From contig CACVBU010000271.1 of assembly GCA_902728285.1 (NCBI GenBank), forward strand, positions 2,223,701-2,287,700: a DNA stretch of 64,000 nucleotides. The letters are read 5' to 3'. Positions 22,466 through 34,199 of this stretch are shown in pieces; the first letter of the stretch is position 1, and the number at the start of each line of letters is the position of its first letter. The notes below the pieces were generated by a model. That model saw only the letters and a list, made by a program, of their open reading frames with translations, was not told where the DNA came from and searched no databases. A program made the position numbers and the translations under genes. The DNA comes from Clytia hemisphaerica. Taxonomy: Eukaryota; Cnidaria; Hydrozoa; Leptothecata; Clytiidae.

Positions 22466-23690
22466 ATCGTAGAAATTTTAGCGTATATTAGCGAGCCGGG
22501 AAAATCTTAGCGAGTGCCTCACTAAAAACAGAGATTTTTTATCCCGTTTCTTAGTGAGTTCCACTTTGGTGCGCTTTTGAAAATAAGGAACCAAACGGTG
22601 GAGGGTGCGATCGGTCTCGGGCAGGTAGTGGGCCCTTATATGTAAACTCCATGGCGGACAGACCTAGTCTGAATCGCAGACCTCTACAAAACCCCTGGTA
22701 GTATAGGTCTGCTTAATGATCTACCAGCCGCTTTCCGATTCGGTTTTTTTTAATTCGATGTATTTTACAGAATCTTATCGAGTAAATAATTTGATTGACA
22801 TTGATGTGCGCGCAAAGACGACCGTTTCGAACGTTTTCAATAGAATGTTTACATTTGAAATTCGAATCCCAGACCAGAAAAACAAAACAGAAAGAAAAAT
22901 AAAAAACAATTTGATGCGCGCATTTTGTACAGTCTGTAGATTTATTTTTGACTTTTGCTTTTATAAGATATCTGGTCTGTAAATTTATCAAAACTTTTCC
23001 CTCAGCTCTTCGGTCGAAGCTCAAAAATACAAATATGAACAAAAAAGTGAAAGAAGACAACCAAAAACAATCTCTTCAAAAGGATTGAAGCTAAGTACAT
23101 GGAAAAGTTAAACACAAAGGCCACACAGTATCGAAAAGTGGAATGCCAAAGCTGAAGAAAAGTTTTTTGTTTGTTTTAACATTTAACAAGGGAACAACAA
23201 CCGTCCCTTTTGTAGAATCATAAAGAAGTAATGTCAGAAATATTCAATACAACCCCCAAAATGTACTGTATATACATAACTAAAATACCTTGAAATAATC
23301 TGCAACACATCTGTAGAACTGACAAAACAATTATCTGGAGCCAAAGTGATCAAAGAATCCAGTGTGTGGTAAAAAAAATATACACTCCAAATTCAAGCAT
23401 CAAAATGTAGTTTTATGAAGCAAAATTTTGTTGGTGCACACAGAAAATACATCAGGGCACTTAAATTCAATAAATTTAATTTCTAATCTTTTACAANATG
23501 TATATACATTGACTATAAGCTGTGTAAATCTGATCAGAATTATTCTGCCTTTAGTGGTGACCTTTTTTACTACTGAGAGAAAGCCCACCCCGATCACACT
23601 CACTATGGGCATAAAAATACTGACAGAGCATAAAATAAAATCTGTATGAAGCTTAAAAATATCCTAAAGTACATGAATATGTGTTCTAAA
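22466..23690. other. No gene seen
   Basis: There is a short inverted repeat at about 22655-22712 (cagacctagtctg ... tataggtctg). Frames on both strands at 22713-23060 overlap and show no domain. One ambiguous base at 23497. Confidence 0.45.
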
Positions 23691-23710
23691 TAACGGTTAG
23701 TGTAAAACGC

Positions 23711-23765
23711 AGGTCACAGGTCACAGGTCACAGGTCACAGGTCGCAGGTCGCAGGTCACAGGTCA
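23711..23765 (+). promoter_or_regulatory. Array of eight AGGTCA half-sites, direct repeats spaced by 1 bp
   Basis: The sequence is c-AGGTCA-c repeated with period 7: six units are AGGTCA and two are AGGTCG. AGGTCA-N-AGGTCA is the DR1 response element bound by RXR, HNF4 and COUP-type nuclear receptors. The opposite end (24768-24809) carries six units in inverse orientation. Binding is inference. Confidence 0.7.
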
Positions 23766-23939
23766 ACAAAGTACAGACCGGAAAAATTAAATAAGATTAT
23801 AACATATACATAACATAACATCAATACATAGCGCATTAAATTACAAAAAAGTAACACATGCTATTTAGATATTATAAAATGACAATTGAATAGAATAACA
23901 ACCTATTTTGACATAGTGACACTTACTTACAAAAATAAT

Positions 23940-24540
23940 GACAAAATCATAAAATATGATGCCTAACAAGACAAAAGCACGAAAAATATTTATGATACAA
24001 AATGTGATGTGGATGGTGTGAATGGATATAAAATGGCACCAAACAGAAGCTTGCAAGGACCCTAAGAGAGTGGTTTTAGAAGGATGGAACTAATTAATTA
24101 TTCAGTTATTATTTTAATGTCTTAATGACAATTTTTGACAAAAATATTAATAGAATCATAAAATATGATGCAAGAACAGACAAAAAAACGAAAAATATTT
24201 ATAATACAGAATGTGATGTAGATAGTATGAATGGATATAAAATGGCACTAATCAGAAGCTTGCGAGGTCCCTAAGAGAGTGGTTTTAGAAGGATGAAACT
24301 AATTAATTATTCAATTATCATTTTAATTACTTAATGACAATTTTTGACAAAAATATTGAGAGAATTACAAAATATCATGTCTTACAACAGAAAAGCACAA
24401 AAAATATTCAGCATGCCGAATGTGATGATAACAATATGGCTGGATATAAAATTACACCAATCAGAAGCTCGTGAGTTCTCTGAGAAGGTAGTTTTAGAGC
24501 GATTTGTTTTATTATATGTAACTATCATATAACATTACAA
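23940..24540 (+). repeat. Three tandem copies of a 209-bp unit inside the TIR element
   Basis: The landmark cataaaatatgatg occurs at 23948 and 24157, and in changed form (tacaaaatatcatg) at 24366. Other shared blocks are atggatataaaatggcac, cagaagctt/c and gagagtggttttagaagg. The third copy is the most diverged. Confidence 0.85.
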
Positions 24541-24767
24541 ACATTACAATATGTAATATACCTGTTATACGTATAATATGGTTTCAAATATTTTCTGGTC
24601 TTCATTATAAACTGCGAAAGATCAATAAAAGCACATGGTTAAATTTTGATGTTTGAAATGGTTTTATATGGATGAAATTGCTTGAGAATTATGTTTTTGA
24701 TAATTCTTTGTGTTTTCCAAACATTTTCCTCTGCAATGACATTGATTAGAGTTAACCTGTCATCACT

Positions 24768-24809
24768 GACCTGTGACCTGTGACCTGCGACCTGTGACCT
24801 GTGACCTGC
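24768..24809 (-). promoter_or_regulatory. Second array of AGGTCA half-sites (inverse orientation)
   Basis: Six TGACCTG units with period 7, one of them CGACCTG, read as direct AGGTCA repeats spaced by 1 bp on the minus strand. It lies about 70 bp upstream of the Rep ATG at 24879, a promoter-proximal position. Confidence 0.7.
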
Positions 24810-24878
24810 GTTTTACACTAACCGTTCTAAATAATGTCTTTTGTTATATTTACAGTTTTAAAAAGTAAATTGAATAAT

Positions 24879-26230
24879 ATGGCAACTAAAAATGGTAAAG
24901 GAAAGAAGCGTAACAGTAATAGTGGTAAGGAATCTCGAAGACAGACATATTTGATCACCTACAGCCAAGCGGACTTATCGATTGTCCCAACGCGGGAGTC
25001 ATTCGCTGAAATTTGGGTAAACGCATTTGGCGGACCGAAAGCTGTCAATCATTGGGCTTGTTGTAAGAAATTGCATGAAGACGGTAACCCCCACTATCAC
25101 CTGGCGTTAAAATTGATGCAGCGCACTCGTTGGGTGGAAAAGAAAAATGGAGTTGAGGAGGCCTACCCGGGGTTAAAGTGTCGTTTCAGGGAGTTTCACA
25201 CGTGCTACGAGGACGCCTTTGAGTACATTAAAAAGGAAGACGAAGACTATGTAGTTTCAGACAATCACCCATATCTTTTAAATAGGCCCCGCACAGCTAA
25301 GGCGACAGAGAGTAGAATGAATAACAGCAGGCAAATGAGTGAGGCGGAAAATGATGATAGAAGAGAAGATTCACCAGCAAAGAGAGGTAGGAGAGAAAAG
25401 GTCAAGTTAGATGAGATATCGGTTTACGAAATTATAATTTGCCGTAATATTAAAACTGAGGACGATCTATTATTGGAAGCCAGGCTTCAGTATGATGAAG
25501 GTAAAAGTGATCTTTTGAGTTTTGTGATGAGACAGAGCGCTTTGAAGAAGAAAGAATTGACGAAGACAGCTTGGGGCGTCAAAGATTCAAAGCGAAAGGC
25601 AGATAGAAAGAAAATGAGTAGGATGGAGATCTTGAGAGAGGCCAGGGACATGGAGTGTGTTTGTAATGATCAATACAGGCTTTGCGCAGTAGAAGTTTTG
25701 GAAAGAAATGAAGTAGACATTGCTAAATTCAAAGCGGCAATTCTGCAGGCTATTGAGTTTGGGCGGGACAAAGGGAACAACGTTATGCTAACTGGGCTTT
25801 CCAATTGCGGGAAAACCTTTCCATTGAAGCCGTTACTAAAAGTTTTTGAAACCTTTTCATCACCTGCTACGGGGACTTTTGCTTGGGTTGGTGCAGAAAA
25901 AGCTGAAGTTGTCCTTTTGAACGACCTCCGCTTGTGCGAAAAACTCATTGCGTGGTCAGATTTTCTCAACCTTCTGGAAGGATGGCCCATACATCTACCA
26001 GCCCCCAAAAACAATCACCCTGAGGACATTGTATGGGAAGCAAGAACCCCTCCCTATCTTTGCAACGTCAGATGATAAATTGGTTAAGATGGAGGGTCAC
26101 AAGATCGACAAAGATAATACTAAAATGATGGACAACCGCTGGGTTTATTTTGACTTTCGCAGACCGCTAAACGCTGGGTTTATTTTGACTTTCGCAGACC
26201 GCTAAAAGTTACACGAAAAATAGAGCCCTG
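24879..26230 (+). pseudogene. CRESS-type Rep: HUH endonuclease plus SF3 helicase, 3' end frameshifted
   Basis: From the ATG at 24879: residues 23-30 TYLITYSQ (motif I), H72-Y-H74 in NPHYHLALKL (HUH motif II), Y116-I-K-K119 (YxxK, the nicking Tyr). A charged linker of about 140 residues follows, then GLSNCGKT at 306-313 (Walker A) and VVLLNDL at 344-350 (Walker B). All catalytic residues of the nickase and the ATPase core remain. The frame breaks near 26050. The following helicase block (PIFATSDDKL) is one frame over, and a 35-bp tandem duplication at 26137-26206 shifts it again. Single-exon and intronless, as viral Reps are. Related Reps occur as integrated copies in many invertebrate genomes, so this could be a viral relic or a Rep-carrying transposon. 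No capsid gene or stem-loop origin was found nearby. Confidence 0.85.
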
Positions 26231-26728
26231 CGGAAAGTGTTTTGCCAGATTTATAATGTCCTAGAGTATATAATATAGTTTGTTTACAGAATTGAAATCT
26301 TTTAAATAAATTTTCATGGGAAATGGGCATATTTTCATTGCATTTTTATTTAATTATAAAAAATAAATTTTTGCGGAACGACCGTTTTGAGGGCGCGGAG
26401 CGCCCAAATAGGGAGTGTAGCATCATTTGGCAAGATTTGCGTACGCGGGGCGAAAATTTGTATATGTTCGAAAAATGCTACCGATTTGGCTCACGAAAAA
26501 AACCCGAGCAAAGTAGACTTTTCTTTTTTTTATAAAATGAAAGTGTTTTTAAAATTATATCGAGTTTGACTATTCAATCAAGTGCGAGATGTTTGTTTTT
26601 GTGTCGTTGCTGCTACTTTCACTTTTGCACACTTGCGAAACAAAGATGGCGATTTTTGTCAAGGCAGGATCCTGCTGATTTTTTAAGCTGGAAGGCATCA
26701 TTTGCTTGTGAAACAACGTTGCTGCTGT
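26231..26728. other. No gene seen; GC hairpin
   Basis: A short perfect hairpin, gggcgc-gga-gcgccc, lies at about 26390-26405 in otherwise AT-rich DNA. It could mark an element end. No coding content recognised. Confidence 0.4.
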
Positions 26729-26736
26729 TCACACTT

Positions 26737-27035
26737 CCGGGGGGGTACTACCCTTGTCGACCGACGGGGGTGCTCCGCTGAGGTTCGAAAAATGGACCCT
26801 ACGTTGGACTCGAAATTTGCGAAAAAAGTGACCCTGAATGGGACTGAAATTCCAAAATTTTCTCAAATTTTCTACTTTTTCCCCAAATTTTCCAAAAATA
26901 GGCACCCTAGGAGGGACTGATTTTTCGATTTTGGTGTTTTTGCGACCCTACCTGGGACTCGTGGAGGTTAAAAAAGGTACCCTGACCAGCGGAGCATCCC
27001 CGTAACCCATCTTGCCCTAGTACCCCCCCCCCGGG
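26737..27035. mobile_element. hAT-type MITE, 299 bp
   Basis: The left end is ccgggggggtactaccc and the right end gccctagtacccccccccggg; subterminal gctccgctg and cagcggagc are inverted. The 8-bp target duplication TCACACTT lies at 26729-26736 and 27036-27043. The interior repeats gaccctacntgggactcg. No ORF. The ends resemble those at 21988-22347 but the interior differs. Confidence 0.85.
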
Positions 27036-27043
27036 TCACACTT

Positions 27044-28160
27044 ACTGTAAATTTTACTCGAGTATCATTCTTGAGGTTTTTTACCACTTCCTCTGGGAAA
27101 GGAGAGATGTCCTACCATCCACTTGCTAATGTGACAATAATGTGTGTGGCTGTTTTTTTTGTTGTCAACTGAAATTTTCGATAAATGGTCTGACAGACGG
27201 TTCTTTACCTTGTGGCATCCATACTGCATGGCACATTTTTGTGACAATTGATTGGAGTAACCATTCCTATTACCAGTAGCGGCCTGGCTTAATTTTCTTG
27301 GTGGTGCAAACTATGAAATTGGCGCCCCTGGTATTTTTGTCGTTTTTGTCCTTATTTGCGCCCTCCATCATTAAGTGAGAATATTATTAGTTACACGGTC
27401 TTCTCGAGGTGGGATACGGGATATACAGGGTCAGTAAAAACCGTATTGGTGGCGAGGCTTGCCGAGTTAAAAAAACTTTTATTTATACGAAGGTGATGGT
27501 AATGATAACTTGATATCTATTTCCTCTTTATAATTTTAAATATCATAGTTTTCTGAGCAAGGAAAATTTTTCAATTTTCAACTTTTAAGATGTCTAAAAA
27601 TGCCCTAATTTATACCGATTTAGCACCAAAAATAAAGCTTCTCAAATAAAAAACATGAGCTGTTGATACTTGAAATATTTTAAACCTAGTCGATTTGGTC
27701 TATATTTTTGTTTTCTAAAACTTTAACAGAAAAACTAGCTGACAATCTTTAGACTTTTGCGCCGCTGGTCTTACTTTACTCTCCATTAAATATCAATGGC
27801 TGAAAGAAGCCCCAAAGATTCGAAAGTTGGCAGGAATAAGGGTTTTTTGTAATTGTGGCGCCGCAGGTAAAAAATTTTGGTGTAAGAAAGGTCAAACAGC
27901 TTAAAAAGATCTTCTAAAAAGGAGAAAGTTAGTCAGTTTAGCACCACAAAAACCACAGCGAGCATTAACAAGTTTCGATCTTTTAGCAATCTGTCATTTT
28001 GGGGGTGAGCATCCTCTTTAACCCCTGATGGATACACAACACTTCTCTTGCTTTGACTTTTTGAGATTCAGCTTTGGAAAAATTCAAGATTTTCACTCCA
28101 TTTATTTAAAATTATTTAAAATTATCACTCCTTAAGAAAGGCCACTGTCTCTCTCGATTA
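27044..28160. other. No gene seen
   Basis: AT-rich sequence with scattered ggcgcc / gcgccctcc motifs. No frame with domain content. One ambiguous base at about 28170. Confidence 0.4.
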
Positions 28161-28167
28161 AAACATC

Positions 28168-28392
28168 ANAAAAAAATTCAAAAAGTCTCTCTAACTAAGG
28201 GTCGGTTTTTCGGAGGTCCCGTCCGCACATACCCCTCATTCACCAACCCTAGTACCCTACCCCCCCCCCCCCGGGACGATAGTTGCAGAGTATAACGCCA
28301 TGAGAATCTATCACAGGCGTATACTTATTCAAAGGTCGAAAATCAAGTAGAAAGTTCGCAAAAGGCCCTTCTGCGGAGAAAACACTACTTTA
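28168..28392 (+). repeat. Copy of 22220-22465 (MITE end plus flank)
   Basis: It begins aaaattcaaaaagtctctcta inside the MITE, passes the C-run, ccgggacgatag and ttgcagagtataacgcc, and ends at aacactactttaa. The left half of the MITE is absent. Confidence 0.8.
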
Positions 28393-28499
28393 AAAGTCTA
28401 TTTAAATTCTCCAAATCCGAATGTTCTGGATATTGGGAATTTTGAAGGCACTATTCGAACATTTTGATAGCATAGCAAAAGAGCCCACCGGGTGCACTT

Positions 28500-28760
28500 G
28501 ATCAAAACGGGAGACGGGTATGTGCGAGCCATAAGGATATCTTTTTTCACGCCTCAAAAGTCTCTCGAATGGGGTGTAGATTTATAAGTTAGTCTCTGAA
28601 GGAGAAGTTCCAAAATCACGAAAATCGAGAGTTTCCCTCAGAAAGGGTCAATATTCCCAGAAATTTCGAACAAAACTTGGTGAAAATCAACCAAAATTTG
28701 GGGAAAATCTACCAAAATTTAGGAAGTCTTTCCAAGGGTTCCCAAAAAAAGAAAATTTTA
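28500..28760. mobile_element. Degenerate MITE related to 21988-22347
   Basis: It shares gggtatgtgcg, aagtctctc and repeated gtctct / agggt phrases with the intact copy but has lost its G/C-run ends. Boundaries are approximate. Confidence 0.4.
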
Positions 28761-28825
28761 CCTCTCTAAGGGTTTATTTTCAGTTGGACTAATTAAGGTT
28801 TATCTTTTCCATGTATTGGGTTCTT

Positions 28826-29055
28826 CCAGAAAAAAATTGTACATGAGGGGTGGAGGATATAACAATTTTTAGTGATTTATCCCCCGAACAGGGTGACTTT
28901 TGGCCCCCCCCGGACAAGCATCTGCTGACCCCCCGGACACCCCAAATTACCCCCGGACAGAGCAAATTTACCCCCCGGACAAGGCAAATTTTGATGATTT
29001 TTTGCTACCCCCGGACAAAATATCCTCCACCCCCCATGTACAATTTTTTTTCTGG
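28826..29055. mobile_element. Small TIR element with CCCCCGGACA minisatellite
   Basis: The ends ccagaaaaaaattgtacatg and its near reverse complement continue inward as ggggtggaggatat / atatcctccacccccc, giving about 37-bp inverted repeats. Between them cccccggaca occurs about five times. The target duplication is not clear. No ORF beyond low-complexity frames. Confidence 0.7.
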
Positions 29056-29059
29056 GAGA

Positions 29060-31700
29060 GCCCATTTTTACAAAATAATCATAGAATTATATTGATCTAA
29101 TAAGAGTACAATAAATTGAAAAATATCTAGGCGTCGAGAGTTTATGATGCATTACTTCCTTCATGAAATAGTCTGCGTTGAATTGTCAATTGTCAATCAG
29201 TCTTTAATAACCAAGTTAAAGTTTCAGTGAAAGCAGAATACATGTTTTTTTATAAGCATTGCACTTATAAGCATATCTAGGCTCAGATATAGGGAAAAAC
29301 TTAGCATATGGCAAGCATTGCTTGAGCCTACAAAAAATATTTTTTTCCTGATTTTGGCTTTTTTGGCTGGAATTTCACGGATTTTCAGCATTTCCTAAAT
29401 TTATGCTTTAGATTTAAGCATCCCCTCAAGCATTTTTCAGCCTTATCAAGCTTTCGACCTAAGCATCTCTGAGCCTGTTTTCGGATTTTTGTATGCTTCT
29501 AAAAAAAATCATGTAATATATACCATTACAAGTTGGATTGTCTTTTTCGATCGTTTACCATAATTTGTTCTCCGTCAATCAATCGAAATAGCACGATACT
29601 CTTTCTCCGATGGCGGTCTTTTGAAGTATAATCACGCTGTTATCATTTCAAATTTCGTTCAAGAACTTCAACGTATGGCAGCATAAATGTCCAGCATCCA
29701 GTTAACAGCTAAAATGGAAAGGGAATTGCTTCAATCATAAGCCATGATCTGCATGGTTAAAAGCAGGCGTCATGATGGATAGTTTTAATTTTCTACCAAG
29801 AATGCCACACAGGATATCAATGGAACTGATCGTATCGGATGAAATGGTATGATGCGATAGAAAGGAATAACAAAAGCTCTCCAATACTGTATGCTTTCCT
29901 TAATGGCACCCTTAACACAAGTTAACTACTACAAAACTTTCGTTGTTTTCTGGTATCTCAAAACACATTTCTTTTATTTTCTCAACCATTAATTCAAGTT
30001 TGAAAAAANNNNNNNNNNNNNNNNNNNNNNNNNNNNNNNNNNNNNNNNNNNNNNNNNNNNNNNNNNNNNNNNNNNNNNNNNNNNNNNNNNNNNNNNNNNN
30101 NNNNNNNNNNNNNNNNNNNNNNNNNNNNNNNNNNNNNNNNNNNNNNNNNNNNNNNNNNNNNNNNNNNNNNNNNNNNNNNNNNNNNNNNNNNAAACGTAGA
30201 TAAAATGCTATAGTAGTTCATTCAAAGGAAACACAATTTACTAGAATGTAACAAATCACAATTAAAATAGGCAGACAATCAATAAAAACAAACTAGTAAG
30301 CAGAAGCGTACAATAAGTCATATTTTTCACTTTCTCATTTACCATAAGTGCAAGAAGAATTTTCAACTATTCCAGGTCCTCTCACATATTGAAGCACGGC
30401 TCCTCTGAAATGTTGTCTAAGTAAGAAATTAAATAAGCTAAATAGAGGAAATTCAATTTCAAAGTAGAAAATCTTACATGTTGGAACAGTGATAGGATAG
30501 TGCCTCATATTTGGTTATCAATTATTCGAATAGTTTTCTTTTAGCAAATGATTTCTTTTTAAAACTCAATTATTAATTTCAGTCCATCTTAAATTTGGCA
30601 TTACAAAGAATGCTGCAAAAGCGGTTATCTTGGTAATTTGTTAATATATATTGTAATATTTGTTAATAATAGAACGTGTAGATTGAGTACATGTCCAAGA
30701 CCTCATGAGTAAACAAAAAAATCAAAACAAAAACAACAAGAACTTGAATCATCTTTCCAGAATAATAATACTAGATTTCCTGTCTGTCTGAAGGTTTGAA
30801 TTTTTGGGAAAAGGTTCAGATTTACATCTCCTCAAAACACCATAAAACTTCCTTAAATGTTTTTGTTCATCCCCTGAAGCCTTGATGACAAGCTTATTGT
30901 AAAAAGGTTAACAATATCAGATCAGGGGAAATAAGCATAGTACGGTTGAGAAATACTATTTTCAGTATCACGAGAACAATATTTTGGGGAATCCCCGTTA
31001 AGTGGTAACCCCTGGAAATTGAAAATAAAAGACTCCCCTAAGTCTGGAAGTCTCTAGGCTTCTGCTCATCGTTTAAAGAAAAATTTCGATAGAGGCGCTA
31101 TAGTCAGCAAATCCTTTCCCAAAATGTTGCATTCGCTGAATCCACGACATTGTGATTAAACATTTCAAACCAAGATGACGCCTTACGAGAGGAAGGATTT
31201 TTGTGTTTCTAAGCTTGCTTGGCTTTTGGGAGGATGATTTTAGTGTTTAGAGCTTTTTAAAACATAAATTTATGTTCTGTTGTATCTATGGTATGTATAA
31301 AGAAAAACTTGGGTCGCAGTTGTTTGAATTAACGATTCACACACACCTAAAATTCTTGAGGAGTGCGATCAAACACAGGCCATCAATTTGGATTTTACTA
31401 CTAAAGTTATTCATAGCACTCCTCATCACATGCCTAAAGTACTTTTTAGGAGTGCAATTTTGGAATGATTCTGGAATTTTGAAATGACAAAGCCTGAGAA
31501 ACTGTAAACCTACTGGTTAAAACAAAAAACTACCCCAGGTTTCACCCAAAAAAACCGAACATCTTTGAAGTTACAGACAGACAGACATGCAGATGAAGAG
31601 AAAAACAAAGACAAACATTCTCAAATTATTTCTCATCATAAGTTATTAACTTCATGTCTTTGGTATATAAATAAACTGTAGCTTGGTATTGATTTGGGTT
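29060..31700. other. No gene seen; contains the assembly gap
   Basis: Bases 30009-30191 (183) are N. The rest is AT-rich without a convincing exon, domain or element boundary. Confidence 0.5.
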
Positions 31701-31704
31701 ACAA

Positions 31705-32897
31705 AGCTTTTTTGCTTATTTATGCCTTAGCATAAATCACCTCAAAGGGAAAGTATTGTAGTTCGCAAACGCCTTGGAAGAAGGAGCGCGTCGCTCCATG
31801 TCATCCCGAGAGACAATTTTGTTTTGAAAAAACTCACAGATACAGGCAAGTCGCAAACAACTCTGGAATCCCTAATTTCTAATAAAAAATGGAAAAAATA
31901 TTCCTGACTAAATTTAAAAATATATTGTTAAGAAAATTGAAAAAATATAAGGAAAAAATAGCTAGTTCGAGGGGCGCGTCGTCACCCTGTATCTTGTCTC
32001 CAGCCCAAATTTTTTAGGATATGAAATTAGATTTTTTCAAATCACAAGTAAACCAAGACTGACTCCACTAAGCTGACCAGATCTAACAAAAATATTTTCA
32101 TTAAACGCTGACTAACTGTATTGGTTATGAGCACACTGTGATGCTTTGTCATGGTTTTTCTTATGATCGTTTTGCTTATTAATGCCATTTAGCATGAATC
32201 ATCTCAAAGGGAAAGTATTGTAGTTCGCAAACGCCTTGGAAGAAGGAGCGCGTCGCTCCATATCAATCCCGAGAGACAATTTTGTTTTTGAAAAACTCAC
32301 AAGATACAGGCAAGTCGCAAACAACTCTGGAATCCCTAATTTCTAATAAAAATGGAAAAAATATTCCTGACTAAATTTAAAAATATATATATATTGTTAA
32401 GAAAATTTGAAAAAAATATAAGGAAAAACTAGCTAGTTCGAGGGGCGCATCGTCACCAGTATCTCGTCTCCCGCCCAATTTTTTAGGATATGAAATTAGA
32501 TTTTTCAAATCACAAGTAAACCAAGACTGACTCCACTAAGCTGACCAGATCTAACAAAATAATATTTCATTAACGCTGACTAAACTGTATTGGTTATGAA
32601 CTCACTGTGATGCTTTGTCGTGGTTTTTCTTATGATCGTTTTGCTTATTAATGCCATTTAGCACGAATCATCTCAAAGGGAAAGTATTGTAGTTCGCAAA
32701 CGCCTTGGAAGAAGGAGCGCGTCGCTCCATATCAATCCCGAGAGACAATTTTGTTTTTGAAAAAATCACAAGATACAGGCAAGTCGCAAACAACTCTGGA
32801 ATCTATGAAAATAGAAAAAATAAATAGAAAAAATAAGCTAGTTCGAGGGGCGCGTCGTCACCATGTATCTTGTCTCCCAACCCAAATTTTTTAGATA
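31705..32897 (+). repeat. Satellite, about 465-bp unit, two full copies and a partial third
   Basis: Units begin gtttgcttatt.atgcc near 31709, 32171 and 32638. Each carries gtagttcgcaaacgccttgg, the hairpin ggagcgcgtcgctcc, gatacaggcaagtcgcaaac and cgaggggcgcgtcgtcacc. The third unit has an internal deletion of about 210 bp and ends near 32897. Short differences of 1-2 bp between units suggest recent tandem duplication. Confidence 0.9.
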
Positions 32898-32899
32898 TG

Positions 32900-33880
32900 A
32901 AATATATCGATCATTGAGTGTACAATAAACCAAGTCACAAACCACTATGCACTCATACTACAAAATATTAGTTTTTGTATCTCAATTTTCTTGACTTTGT
33001 CTGCCTGATCATAAAAATATCTGACAAATGAAAATATAAGTGGAAGTATAGGTATATGTCCATGAATTAAAGGCAAGTGTTGATAATAAATAGAAACAAC
33101 AAATGAAGTCAAACATTTTCATAAACTTTAATCAATTTCTTATGTTATTTTCTTATTTCTTTGTGTATTACTTAAAGAGTTAAACCATTCAAATGAGACA
33201 GAAATCCAGACAGTAGGAAATATATAAACATAATCATCTTATGTTTAGCAAGAATATTCCTTTGGCTAGTAAAACTTTGACGCAAAGCCAAATTTTGAGG
33301 ATGAATCTCTCCCTGTCACCTGTATGTAGGACACATGGCTGTTCATGTTTCAAAAGTATTTACCTATATGGCTATAAGCAAAAAGCTCGTACCCATGTCT
33401 TTTTTTAGCTATTAAAACATAATAATTTAAATAGGTTGTTTATAGGAGATCTCCTCCTCTACAAAATCTAGGGAGCCACATGCTATATCCATAACATGTG
33501 TATCAAATCAAATCAGAAAGGAAATCAATTTGCTAATTGAAAGATAACCATCTTATAATCATTGGCACACTTCAACCGAGTTAACCACATAATTTTGTCA
33601 CATATCCAAACAAAGAAAGAAAAAAGTAAGGCCATTGTGTTGTTGCGTACAAAATTGTAAATTTTCAAAAACACCCCCAGATATTCACACAAGGAACAAG
33701 TGAGCAAAATTTAAGCCAAATCTGACCATTTTTGAAGTCTCCAGTCTGTCCAAATGTTTTATTGAGGTTACATACTGACTGACTAACATACATACATTCT
33801 CAGATTCTAGCTCAATTGAAGTTGAGAACCAGTGGAAAAACAGATTGGATATCATGATCAAGTAAAAAGTAAGCAAAACA
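32900..33880. other. No gene seen
   Basis: AT-rich sequence. A 60-codon minus-strand frame at 33525-33707 shows no domain. Confidence 0.4.
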
Positions 33881-33887
33881 TACCCAA

Positions 33888-34115
33888 TATATACAATTTG
33901 ATCCGTATCAGATTCTTCTTCATCACTTGAACTTTCCGATTCTGTTTCAGTATCTGTGTATGTATCAATATCCTTGTCATATTCATTATCAGTCACTTAT
34001 TTGTCCACCATCAAGGATGCTACATTTAGTGCAGATTTTTCTTCATCACTTGATTCTGATTCCCTCTATCTGTCTGAATAAATTTCCTTGACACGTTCAT
34101 TGCCATTTCTGTAAA
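33888..34115 (-). pseudogene. Acidic Ser/Asp/Glu-rich exon with two stops
   Basis: The minus strand has an acceptor (tttttacag) near 34115, then NGNERVKEIYSDR, TAG, RESESSDEEKSALNVASLMV, TAA, then VTDNEYDKDIDTYTDTETES and EEESDTDQIVYIG. A donor, gg|gtatgt, follows near 33888. One frame is kept across both stops, so it is a decayed exon. A similarly acidic exon lies on the same strand at 39029-39289; they could derive from one gene. Confidence 0.35.
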
Positions 34116-34199
34116 AACCCACTCATTTTTCCTTCATCATGTATTGACAAGTTTAATGCTGTCAATGTTCTTTCACTCTCAGTCAATGTTCTTTCACTA

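Larger units (their letters stand above)
23694..24824. mobile_element. 1.13-kb non-autonomous TIR element with AGGTCA-array ends
   Basis: The ends are CGGTTAGTGTAAAACGCAGG and its exact reverse complement, followed on each side by arrays of the 7-mer CAGGTCA. The flanking target duplication is TTCTAAATAA at 23684-23693 and 24825-24834 (10 bp, or 11 if the shared G is counted). The interior has three tandem copies of a 209-bp unit and no ORF. Target size of 9-11 bp suggests a Mutator-like source; that is inference. The right duplication overlaps the first possible ATG of the Rep gene. Confidence 0.9.

Noticed and set aside
22713..23060. Overlapping frames on both strands with hydrophobic stretches
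   Set aside because: No domain, splice sites or codon pattern; the two frames are mirror images.
28850..29095. Pro-rich open frame
   Set aside because: Produced by the CCCCCGGACA minisatellite within a MITE; open on both strands and without start context.
31705..32897. CRISPR-like array
   Set aside because: Units of about 465 bp with no short repeat/unique spacer pattern, in an animal genome.
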